DNA from: CAYLGY01 sp964383325
Lineage (GTDB): Bacteria > Pseudomonadota > Alphaproteobacteria > Rhizobiales > Rhizobiaceae
Direction of reading: 5' to 3'
DNA: 13,943 nucleotides
Assembly: GCA_964383325.1 (NCBI GenBank)
Contig: CAYLGY010000071.1
Coordinates: 1 to 13,943 of the forward strand
The number at the start of each line of letters is the position of its first letter. Positions within the stretch are counted from its first letter, which is position 1. Below the pieces are notes generated by a model. It saw only the letters and a program-made list of their open reading frames with translations, was not told the DNA's origin and searched no databases. Shown here piece by piece: positions 8,163 to 13,943 of this stretch. The position numbers and the translations under genes were made by a program.

Positions 8163-9191
8163 TCATCTCAGCCGGGCAGCCGCTTCCGGGGCGAAATAGG
8201 TCAGGATGCCGTCGCATCCGGCTCGTTTCAGGGCGAGCAGGCTCTCCATCATCGCCCGCTCGCCATCGATCCATCCATTGGCGGCCGCAGCCTTGATCAT
8301 CGAATATTCGCCGGAAACCTGGTAGGCGAAGGTCGGCATGGCAAACTCGTCCTTCATCCGGCGGATGATGTCGAGATAGGGCAGACCCGGCTTGACCATC
8401 AGCATGTCGGCCCCCTCGTCGAGATCCAGCGCGGCCTCGCGCATGGCCTCGTCGGAATTGGCCGGGTCGATGTAATAGCTCTTCTTGTCGCCCTGCAGCA
8501 GGCCGCCAGTACCGATCGCCTCGCGGTAGGGGCCGTAGAAGGCGGATGCGAACTTGGTGGCATAGGACAGGATGGCGATGTCCTGGAAACCGCTGGCGTC
8601 CAGCGCGTCGCGCACCGCGCCGATGCGCCCGTCCATCATGTCCGAGGGCGCGATGATGTCGGCGCCGGCCTCGGCCTGCAGCACTGCGGCTTCCGCGATG
8701 ATGGCGACCGTCTCGTCATTCGCGATGATCCCGTCGCGAAGCACGCCGTCATGGCCATGGCTGGTGAACGGATCGAGGGCCGCATCGGTGATGATGCCGA
8801 TTTCCGGCACGGCCGCCTTGATGGCTCGGCTGGCGCGGTTGATGAGATTGTCCGGCCGCAGGATGTTGGAGCCGGTGATGTCGCGCAGCGAAAGTTCGAT
8901 GCGCGGAAAGGTGGCGATGGCCGGAATTCCAAGCTGCGCCGCCCGCTCTGCCTCGCGGACGGCCTCGTCCACCGTAAGGCGGAAGACGCCGGGCATCGCC
9001 TCGATCGGCTCCCGCCGGCCCTCTCCCTCCATCAGGAAGATCGGCCAGATCAGATCCCGCACGGTAAGTTCGTGCTCTGCCACGAGGTCCCGGATCCAGC
9101 CCGTGCGGCGCAGGCGGCGCAGGCGTCGTCCAGAAGTGATTTCATCCACAGTCCTTGCCTGTGCGCGGATCAGAAGTGGGGAATTATTCAT
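8163..9191 (-). CDS. hemB: Delta-aminolevulinic acid dehydratase (porphobilinogen synthase)
   Basis: HemB condenses two 5-aminolevulinate molecules to porphobilinogen, the second common step of heme and tetrapyrrole synthesis; it is a cytosolic octamer. The 342 residues fit the family. The two Schiff-base lysines are K213 in LSYATKFASAFYGPYREA (209-226) and K267 in MLMVKPGLPYLDI (263-275). The metal loop reads DAALDPFTSHGHDGV (136-150) without the cysteines of Zn-dependent enzymes, indicating the Mg-dependent type common in alphaproteobacteria. The ATG at 9191 is eight bases after GGGAG; upstream in-frame codons are not needed for family length. It is divergent from the acyl-CoA hydrolase gene and convergent with the unknown gene; rhizobial hemB commonly neighbours a DUF6163 gene, as it nearly does here. 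Confidence 0.97.
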   Translation of the reverse strand: MNNSPLLIRAQARTVDEITSGRRLRRLRRTGWIRDLVAEHELTVRDLIWPIFLMEGEGRREPIEAMPGVFRLTVDEAVREAERAAQLGIPAIATFPRIELSLRDITGSNILRPDNLINRASRAIKAAVPEIGIITDAALDPFTSHGHDGVLRDGIIANDETVAIIAEAAVLQAEAGADIIAPSDMMDGRIGAVRDALDASGFQDIAILSYATKFASAFYGPYREAIGTGGLLQGDKKSYYIDPANSDEAMREAALDLDEGADMLMVKPGLPYLDIIRRMKDEFAMPTFAYQVSGEYSMIKAAAANGWIDGERAMMESLLALKRAGCDGILTYFAPEAAARLR

Positions 9192-9220
9192 GGCAGCGAC
9201 TCCCGGCCATGGAGATTGCA

Positions 9221-9249
9221 TTGACGTCGCCTGGACGTCTACGTATGGA
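9221..9249 (+). promoter_or_regulatory. Putative promoter with three palindromic hexamers, hemB/acyl-CoA hydrolase gap
   Basis: TTGACG (9221-9226), 17 bases, then TATGGA (9244-9249): five of six in the -35, three of six in the -10, reading toward the hydrolase gene. Within the same 29 bases lie GACGTC (9223-9228), GACGTC (9234-9239) and TACGTA (9240-9245), all self-complementary. The first two are 11 bases apart, about one helical turn, so a bound regulator is conceivable. Confidence 0.35.
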
Positions 9250-9279
9250 ATTCCCTGTCTAAACGGGGATTCGGGCAAA

Positions 9280-10347
9280 GTGAACAGCGAAAGTGACCAG
9301 GGGGCGGATATCCGCATCGAACGGAGCGGCAAGGCCGGCCTCATCACCCTTACCCGGCCGGCGGCGCTCAACGCGCTGACGCATGAGATGGTACGGGTTT
9401 TCCAGGAGGCACTGCTGGCATGGGAGAGCGATCCGGAGATCGCGGCCGTGCTGATCCGGGGCGAGGGCAGGGCCTTCTGCGCTGGCGGCGACATTGCGCG
9501 GGTCTACCGGGAATGCAGGGAAGGCCGTCCGCCGGTGGACTTCTTCTACGATGAATATCAACTCAACGCGTATCTGCGTGCCTATCCCAAGCCCTGCGTC
9601 TCGCTGATTGACGGCATCGTCATGGGAGGCGGTGTCGGGATTTCCGTCCATGGTAGCCATCGGATCCTTTCCGAGAAGACGCGCTTTGCCATGCCGGAAG
9701 TCGGCATCGGCTTCTTTCCCGATGTCGGGGGCAGCTATTTCCTGCCGCGCCTGCGGGATCGCTTCGGCTATTATCTAGGTCTGACCGGGGCGCATGTCGG
9801 CTGGGGAGACTGCCTGCGCGCAGGGATCGCGACCGATTGCATCCCGTCCGAGGCATTGGACGGCCTCGTCGGGGAAATCTGCGACACGGGCGATGTGGCG
9901 GCTGCAATTGCATCGCGGCGGACGGTTCCCCAGCCCGAAACCCCGGAAGAGGCATGGCGCGCGATTTCCGAGATCCTTGCCGGCGATTCCGTGCCGGCAA
10001 TCGTGGAACGGCTCGAAGCCGAGTCCGGCGAATGGGCGGCGAAGGCAATGGCGGCAATGCGGCGCGCCTCGCCGACCTCGTTGCATGTCACCTTGCGCCT
10101 GTTAACTGAAGGGAGCACCCTGAGCATGGAAGAATGCATGCGGATGGAGTTCCGGATCGTGACGCGCATGCTGGCAGGCAATGATTTCATGGAAGGCATA
10201 CGTGCCGTGCTCATCGACAAGGACGGCAAGCCCGACTGGCGGCCGGCGACCCTGGCCGAGATCGAGCCGGCCCGGGACGTGGACGGCTATTTCGCGCCCT
10301 TGCCCGAGGGTGAATGGCAGCCGCTGCAGGCGGGACCCGGCAGATGA
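9280..10347 (+). CDS. 3-hydroxyisobutyryl-CoA hydrolase / enoyl-CoA hydratase-isomerase family protein
   Basis: This crotonase-fold protein has 355 residues, the length of 3-hydroxyisobutyryl-CoA hydrolases (valine catabolism) rather than of simple enoyl-CoA hydratases (about 260). Motifs are GEGRAFCAGGDI (61-72) for CoA binding and the oxyanion hole, IVMGGGVGISVHG (113-125), and MPEVGIGFFPDVGGSYFLPRL (138-158), in which E140 and D148 match the catalytic pair of HIBYL-CoA hydrolase. The C-terminal region with repeated helices (about 200-330) is also typical of that group. The GTG at 9280 is the only sensible start after the divergent hemB; its Shine-Dalgarno sequence is weak and the frame stays open antisense to hemB. 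Its stop overlaps the next ATG (ATGA), indicating an operon. Exact substrate is uncertain; the hydrolase family call is strong. Confidence 0.88.
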   Translation: MNSESDQGADIRIERSGKAGLITLTRPAALNALTHEMVRVFQEALLAWESDPEIAAVLIRGEGRAFCAGGDIARVYRECREGRPPVDFFYDEYQLNAYLRAYPKPCVSLIDGIVMGGGVGISVHGSHRILSEKTRFAMPEVGIGFFPDVGGSYFLPRLRDRFGYYLGLTGAHVGWGDCLRAGIATDCIPSEALDGLVGEICDTGDVAAAIASRRTVPQPETPEEAWRAISEILAGDSVPAIVERLEAESGEWAAKAMAAMRRASPTSLHVTLRLLTEGSTLSMEECMRMEFRIVTRMLAGNDFMEGIRAVLIDKDGKPDWRPATLAEIEPARDVDGYFAPLPEGEWQPLQAGPGR

Positions 10348-10763
10348 CGGATGCCGATCTCCGTGGCGACGCTCTGCAGCCGGGCGCGTTCGAGATCGGT
10401 CTGATCTGGCTTTACAGGATTGTCGCAGCCTTTTGTCTCCTGCTCGGAATCGGCTACTGGGTCCGGCTGATCGGCTATCATGAGGGCGCGGACTGGCGGT
10501 TCGACCTGATGCCCTATTATTGGCAAGCCGCCGCAGCGAGCCTGGCCGTTCTTTTTCCCATCGCGGCGATCGGATTGTGGATGACGGCGTCCTGGGGGCC
10601 CGTACTCTGGTTTGTCTGCGCCGCAGCGGAAACCCTGATGTATCTCGTGCTGACGGACCTCTTCGGCGCCAATTACACGCTCGTCGGGTTTCATGTGCTC
10701 ACCGCGCTGCTCTTCGCGTCCCTACGGACCGGAATCTACCTGCAGAAACGGCAGGCAGAGTGA
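10344..10763 (+). CDS. DUF6163-like small integral membrane protein
   Basis: The 139-residue product has four predicted membrane helices at about residues 20-43, 58-80, 84-104 and 109-128, with a short charged N-terminus and a basic end (LQKRQAE). Segments such as WLYRIVAAFCLLLGIGYWV (22-40) and the WRFDLMP...AAAASLAVLFPIAAIGLW region agree with my memory of the DUF6163 family found next to hemB in Hyphomicrobiales; this is recall, not a search. The function of that family is unknown. The ATG overlaps the stop of the preceding hydrolase gene by four bases, so the two should be coupled. In related genomes I recall this gene directly beside hemB; here the hydrolase gene lies between. Confidence 0.8.
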   Translation: MTDADLRGDALQPGAFEIGLIWLYRIVAAFCLLLGIGYWVRLIGYHEGADWRFDLMPYYWQAAAASLAVLFPIAAIGLWMTASWGPVLWFVCAAAETLMYLVLTDLFGANYTLVGFHVLTALLFASLRTGIYLQKRQAE

Positions 10764-11002
10764 GGGACGCGATGCGCGGATGCGGCGGAAATGCCACAGC
10801 CTACCTTTTCCGGAACCTGTGGGCAAGGTCGCCGTTTTGGTGCCGCAATCTGATGGGAATCTCCTCATTGGATTGCAGAATTGCTGCCGCATTCGCGCAG
10901 GGGCTTCGCGTGGGGCGGGCCGGTTCTGATCTCGAAAAAGGGGCGGCAAAGGTCGCCGGTGACCGGCAATTTTGCCGGATCTTGAACATGGCAGGGTATC
11001 CG
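10764..11002 (+). other. Intergenic region before the L,D-transpeptidase gene
   Basis: These 239 bp carry no convincing gene. They hold two near copies of GGCAAGGTCGCCG (10822-10834, and with one extra A at 10945-10958) and the overlapping hairpins at 10955-10978. I see no two-box sigma-70 promoter. In rhizobia and Liberibacter I recall a MarR-type regulator gene (ldtR) beside the L,D-transpeptidase; there is no room for it here. Confidence 0.4.
10955..10978 (+). promoter_or_regulatory. Two overlapping, mutually exclusive hairpins upstream of L,D-transpeptidase
   Basis: GCCGGT-G-ACCGGC (10955-10967) is a perfect 13-base palindrome. CCGGCAA-TT-TTGCCGG (10963-10978) is a second perfect inverted repeat that shares CCGGC with the first, so an RNA can form only one at a time. 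The first is followed by AATTTT and looks like a short terminator stem. This is attenuator-like geometry, or a DNA operator built of GCCGG half-sites. Confidence 0.35.
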
Positions 11003-12253
11003 ATGGAGTGGAATCGCCGGAAATTTCTCGGTACGGCAGGTGCAATGGCCGCGGCTGCGCTTGCGGGCAGGGCGCAGGCGCGCGACCTTCTGGGCGACAT
11101 CATCAGCGCGCCTGAACGCGGCAATTGGCGCGAGGAATTTGATGCGCAGGGCGGAGTGACGCCGGTCGCATCCAACCAGCCGATCTTCAGTCCGGAAACG
11201 CTTGCGAATGTCGAGCAGGCCATTTATCGCTATCAGGCCATCGTGGCCAATGGCGGCTGGCCGATGGTGCCTTCCAGCGCACCATTGCGGCTGGGGGCCG
11301 TGGATCCGGCGGTGAACATTCTCCGCCAGCGCCTGATGATTTCCGGCGATCTGTCGCAGCGTGCAGGGATTTCTCCGGCTTTCGACAGCTATGTCGACAG
11401 CGCGGTGAAGCGCTTCCAGCTCCGCCATGGCCTGCCGGGCGACGGCGTGATGGGCAGATACACCTACGCGATGATGAATGTCTCTGCCGCTGTCCGCCTT
11501 GGCCAGCTGGAGACGAATCTCGTGCGCCTGCGCTCGCGGCCCATGCCTCCGAGCTCTCGCTTCGTCATGGTCAACATTCCCGCGGCGCAGATCGAGGCGG
11601 TCGAGAACGGGCGCGTCGTGCTGCGCCACACAGCGGTGGTCGGCAAGATCGACCGGCAGACGCCAATTCTGGATTCGGCCATAAACGAGATCATCGTCAA
11701 TCCCTATTGGCATGCGCCGGAATCCATCGTGCGCCGGGACATCATTCCCCTGATGCGCAAGGATCCCACCTATCTCGCAAAGAATGCGATCCGCATCTAC
11801 GCCCCAGACGGCAGCGAGATCGACCCGGCAATGCTCGACTGGAATACCGAGGAAGCGGCGAATTTTCTCTTCCGGCAGGATCCGGGCCGGATCAACGCCA
11901 TGGCCTCGGTCAAGATCAATTTCCCCAACACGCACGCGGTCTACATGCACGACACTCCGCAGCAGGGCCTGTTCAACGAGCTGATGCGGTTTGAATCGTC
12001 GGGATGCGTGCGCGTGCAGAATGTGCGCGATCTTGTGACCTGGCTCCTGCGGGGCACGCCGGATTGGGATCGCAACCGTTTCGAGCAGACCATCAAGTCC
12101 GGGGAGAGCGTGCCGGTGCAGCTTGCAGACCCGGTGCCGGTGCACTTCACCTACGTGTCGGCCTGGTCGACGGGAGATGGTGTCGTGCATTTCCGCGACG
12201 ATGTCTACCGTCTTGACGGAGTTGATGAACTGCAGATTTCCACCGCACTGTAG
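11003..12253 (+). CDS. L,D-transpeptidase (YkuD domain, peptidoglycan-binding domain, Tat-type signal)
   Basis: L,D-transpeptidases of the YcbB/LdtD type form 3-3 crosslinks in periplasmic peptidoglycan. From ATG 11003 the product has 416 residues. The N-terminus is a twin-arginine signal: NRRKFLG (4-10), an Ala-rich hydrophobic segment to about 22, and a likely cleavage after AQA (25-27). A peptidoglycan-binding motif lies at 132-160 (VDSAVKRFQLRHGLPGDGVMG). The YkuD catalytic domain spans about 185-350, with H316 in YMHDT and C335 in SSGCVRV. I chose ATG 11003 over ATG 10988 because AGGG sits six bases upstream and it leaves a compact signal peptide. The order L,D-transpeptidase, glyA, nrdR is the one I recall from rhizobia, where the enzyme has been called LdtP. 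Family is secure; the export route is inferred from the motif. Confidence 0.92.
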   Translation: MEWNRRKFLGTAGAMAAAALAGRAQARDLLGDIISAPERGNWREEFDAQGGVTPVASNQPIFSPETLANVEQAIYRYQAIVANGGWPMVPSSAPLRLGAVDPAVNILRQRLMISGDLSQRAGISPAFDSYVDSAVKRFQLRHGLPGDGVMGRYTYAMMNVSAAVRLGQLETNLVRLRSRPMPPSSRFVMVNIPAAQIEAVENGRVVLRHTAVVGKIDRQTPILDSAINEIIVNPYWHAPESIVRRDIIPLMRKDPTYLAKNAIRIYAPDGSEIDPAMLDWNTEEAANFLFRQDPGRINAMASVKINFPNTHAVYMHDTPQQGLFNELMRFESSGCVRVQNVRDLVTWLLRGTPDWDRNRFEQTIKSGESVPVQLADPVPVHFTYVSAWSTGDGVVHFRDDVYRLDGVDELQISTAL

Positions 12254-12254
12254 A

Positions 12255-12303
12255 ACCTTCGCGCCTGGCGGGGGGAAGGTCGGCCGCCGCAATGCGGCTG
12301 GCC
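12255..12303 (+). terminator. Tandem stem-loops after L,D-transpeptidase, before glyA
   Basis: ACCTTC (12255-12260) pairs with GAAGGT (12275-12280). Immediately after, GGCCGCCGC (12282-12290) pairs with GCGGC (12294-12298) and, past one bulged T, GGCC (12300-12303), giving nine base pairs on a 3-base loop. The tail TGTTC is only weakly U-rich. The pair begins right at the transpeptidase stop, so termination is the simplest reading; a folded glyA leader is the alternative. Confidence 0.45.
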
Positions 12304-12403
12304 TGTTCACGACATCGGGCTGCGCGCATGGAGCATGGCAGTGTCTGTGCAACTGTGCTATGGCGCCAGCCTGCATCCCATTCATTCGTTTCGAGGATCC
12401 GCT

Positions 12404-13717
12404 ATGTCCAATCCAGCTCTTGCCGAGGCCGCGAGCAACGGCTTCTTCACCGATACTCTTGCAGAGGCAGATCCGGAGATCTTCGACGCCATGCGCCAGG
12501 AGCTGGGACGCCAGCGCCATGAGATCGAGCTGATTGCGTCGGAGAATATCGTCTCGCGCGCCGTGCTGGAGGCCCAGGGCACGATCCTGACCAACAAATA
12601 TGCCGAGGGGTATCCCGGCAAGCGCTATTATGGCGGCTGTCAATATGTCGATATCGTCGAAAGCGTCGCCATCGAGCGGGCCAAGCGCATCTTCGGCGCC
12701 GAATTTGCCAATGTGCAACCCAATTCCGGCAGCCAGATGAACCAGGCAGTCTTCCTCGCTCTTCTGGAGCCCGGCGATACATTCATGGGTCTCGACCTCA
12801 ATTCGGGCGGTCATCTCACCCATGGATCGCCGGTCAACATGTCGGGCAAATGGTTTCAGGTCGTCTCCTATGGCGTGCGCAAGGAGGACCAGCTTCTCGA
12901 CATGGACGAAGTCGAACGCAAGGCGCATGAACACAAGCCGAAGCTGATCATCGCGGGCGGCACGGCCTATTCGCGGCCGTGGGACTGGAAGCGTTTCCGT
13001 GAAATCGCCGATTCGATCGGCGCATGGCTGATGGTCGACATGTCCCATATTGCCGGACTCGTTGCCGGCGGGGCGCATGATTCCCCCGTTCCCCATGCCC
13101 ATGTGACGACGACGACGACGCATAAATCCCTGCGCGGTCCGCGCGGCGGCCTCATCCTCACCAATGACGAGGCGTTGGCGAAAAAGCTCAATTCGGCTGT
13201 CTTTCCGGGCATGCAGGGCGGCCCGCTGATGCATGTCATCGCCGCCAAGGCGGTTGCATTTGCAGAGGCGCTGCGGCCGGAATTCCGTTCCTATGCGCAC
13301 AGCGTCGTCGCCAATGCCCGGGCGCTGGCGGCGAGCCTCAAGGAGAACGGGCTCGACATCGTATCCGGCGGCACGGACAATCATCTGATGCTGGTCGACC
13401 TGCGGCCGAAGAATGCGACCGGAAAGCGGGCCGAGGCCGCGCTCGGCCGGGCCAACATCACCTGCAACAAGAACGGCATTCCCTTCGATCCGGAAAAGCC
13501 TTTCGTCACCTCCGGCGTCCGGCTGGGGACACCGGCAGGCACCACGCGTGGCTTCGGCACGGCGGAATTTGCCGAGATCGGCAATCTCATTTCCGAGGTG
13601 CTGGACGGGCTGAAGGTGGCCAATTCGGATGAAGGCAATGCCGAGGTGGAAGCGCAGGTGCGCAAGAAGGTAATCGCGCTGACCGACCGCTTCCCCATCT
13701 ATTCCGGACTGGAATAA
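12404..13717 (+). CDS. glyA: Serine hydroxymethyltransferase
   Basis: GlyA is a cytosolic PLP enzyme converting serine and tetrahydrofolate to glycine and 5,10-methylene-tetrahydrofolate, the main source of one-carbon units. The 437 residues are normal for alphaproteobacteria. Seen motifs: HEIELIASENIVSRAVLEAQG (39-59), NKYAEGYPGKRYYGGC (64-79), NVQPNSGSQMNQAVF (103-117), DMSHIAGLVAGG (212-223) and VTTTTTHKSLRGPRGG (234-249), with K241 forming the internal aldimine. The C-terminal block PFVTSGVRLGTPAGTTRGF is also standard. The ATG has GAGGA at 12393-12397 with six bases of spacing; the frame opens earlier, but those codons lie beyond the family N-terminus. nrdR follows after 9 bp, suggesting one transcript. 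Confidence 0.97.
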   Translation: MSNPALAEAASNGFFTDTLAEADPEIFDAMRQELGRQRHEIELIASENIVSRAVLEAQGTILTNKYAEGYPGKRYYGGCQYVDIVESVAIERAKRIFGAEFANVQPNSGSQMNQAVFLALLEPGDTFMGLDLNSGGHLTHGSPVNMSGKWFQVVSYGVRKEDQLLDMDEVERKAHEHKPKLIIAGGTAYSRPWDWKRFREIADSIGAWLMVDMSHIAGLVAGGAHDSPVPHAHVTTTTTHKSLRGPRGGLILTNDEALAKKLNSAVFPGMQGGPLMHVIAAKAVAFAEALRPEFRSYAHSVVANARALAASLKENGLDIVSGGTDNHLMLVDLRPKNATGKRAEAALGRANITCNKNGIPFDPEKPFVTSGVRLGTPAGTTRGFGTAEFAEIGNLISEVLDGLKVANSDEGNAEVEAQVRKKVIALTDRFPIYSGLE

Positions 13718-13726
13718 AGCCGTCTC

Positions 13727-13943
13727 ATGCGCTGCCCCTATTGCCAGTCCGAGGATACGCAGGTCAAGGATTCGCGTCCGGCCGAGGAGGGGGCAGCCAT
13801 CCGCCGCAGGCGGGTCTGCCCGGGATGCGGCGGACGATTCACCACCTTCGAGCGGGTCCAGCTTCGCGATCTGGTGGTGGTGAAGAAATCGGGCCGCAAG
13901 GTGCCGTTCGACCGCGACAAGCTGCTGCGCTCGATGGAGATCG
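13727..13943 (+). CDS. nrdR: Transcriptional repressor NrdR, 5' part (runs off right edge)
   Basis: NrdR represses ribonucleotide reductase genes in response to ATP/dATP bound by its ATP-cone. The window holds 72 codons of about 150-180. The zinc ribbon is complete, MRCPYC (C3, C6) and VCPGCGGRFTTFE (C31, C34), followed by the basic RRRR patch used in DNA binding. The ATP-cone begins at LVVVKKSGRKVPFDRDKL (about 50-67). The gene lies 9 bp after glyA with no strong Shine-Dalgarno sequence of its own, so coupling with glyA is likely; glyA-nrdR is a common alphaproteobacterial pair, fitting the link between folate-dependent dTMP supply and reductase control. No NrdR target gene is in the window. 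Confidence 0.95.
   Translation, partial: MRCPYCQSEDTQVKDSRPAEEGAAIRRRRVCPGCGGRFTTFERVQLRDLVVVKKSGRKVPFDRDKLLRSMEI

Noticed and set aside
8572..9279. Upstream extension of the acyl-CoA hydrolase frame through hemB
   Set aside because: The extra 236 codons are antisense to hemB, low in complexity (Ser/Arg/Met), and outside the family length.
12336..12364. Possible glyA promoter with extended -10 (TGCTATGGC)
   Set aside because: No acceptable -35 at 16 to 18 bases upstream; not listed as a feature.
13107..13122. Short ACG repeat (microsatellite-like)
   Set aside because: It encodes the conserved Thr run before the PLP lysine of GlyA and is explained by coding.
10865..13384. Very long open frame (over 800 codons) antisense to the L,D-transpeptidase and glyA
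   Set aside because: It spans two clear genes on the other strand and their gap, with shadow-like composition and no domain; typical of high-GC third-position bias.

Overview
The window looks like ordinary chromosomal housekeeping DNA from an alphaproteobacterium, most likely of the order Hyphomicrobiales (Rhizobiales). The evidence is high GC (about 63 to 77% in coding lines I counted by hand), a cysteine-free Mg-type HemB metal loop, a small DUF6163-like membrane protein, a GyrB core of alphaproteobacterial type, and the order hemB, DUF6163-like gene, L,D-transpeptidase, glyA, nrdR that I recall from rhizobia. I cannot name a genus.

Layout from left to right. Bases 1-604 (minus) are the 5' part of dapD (lysine and diaminopimelate synthesis), which runs off the left edge. 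It is divergent from a LOG-family nucleotide phosphoribohydrolase gene (725-1567). A lipoprotein gene of the LpoA-like penicillin-binding-protein activator type (1599-2804, minus) converges on the LOG gene and is divergent from rsmI (2910-3809), which overlaps yraN (3802-4173). This lpo/rsmI/yraN block mirrors the yraM/yraL/yraN block of E. coli. A full-length gyrB follows (4357-6807), preceded by a good sigma-70-like promoter.

Between gyrB and hemB is the one gene I do not recognise (7032-8006, 324 aa). It is lower in GC in the lines counted, has a basic Lys-rich tail, and is preceded by a structured leader containing a small ORF with an excellent Shine-Dalgarno sequence. A strong hairpin separates it from the convergent hemB (8163-9191, minus). 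Divergent from hemB is a two-gene unit: a 3-hydroxyisobutyryl-CoA hydrolase/enoyl-CoA hydratase family gene (9280-10347), overlapping by ATGA with the DUF6163-like membrane protein gene (10344-10763). Next come a Tat-signal L,D-transpeptidase (11003-12253), glyA (12404-13717) and the 5' part of nrdR (13727 to the right edge).

Functional threads: cell-wall supply and building (dapD gives diaminopimelate, the LpoA-like lipoprotein may activate a penicillin-binding protein, and the L,D-transpeptidase crosslinks peptidoglycan), nucleotide and one-carbon metabolism and its control (LOG, glyA, nrdR), DNA topology (gyrB), tetrapyrrole synthesis (hemB), ribosome maturation (rsmI) and valine or acyl-CoA breakdown. 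I found no CRISPR array, insertion sequence, tRNA, rRNA, or obvious defence or secretion system. The most interesting points are regulatory: a perfect inverted repeat sitting on overlapping divergent promoters between dapD and LOG, mutually exclusive hairpins in front of the L,D-transpeptidase where rhizobia often carry a MarR-type regulator, and the unknown gene with its leader.
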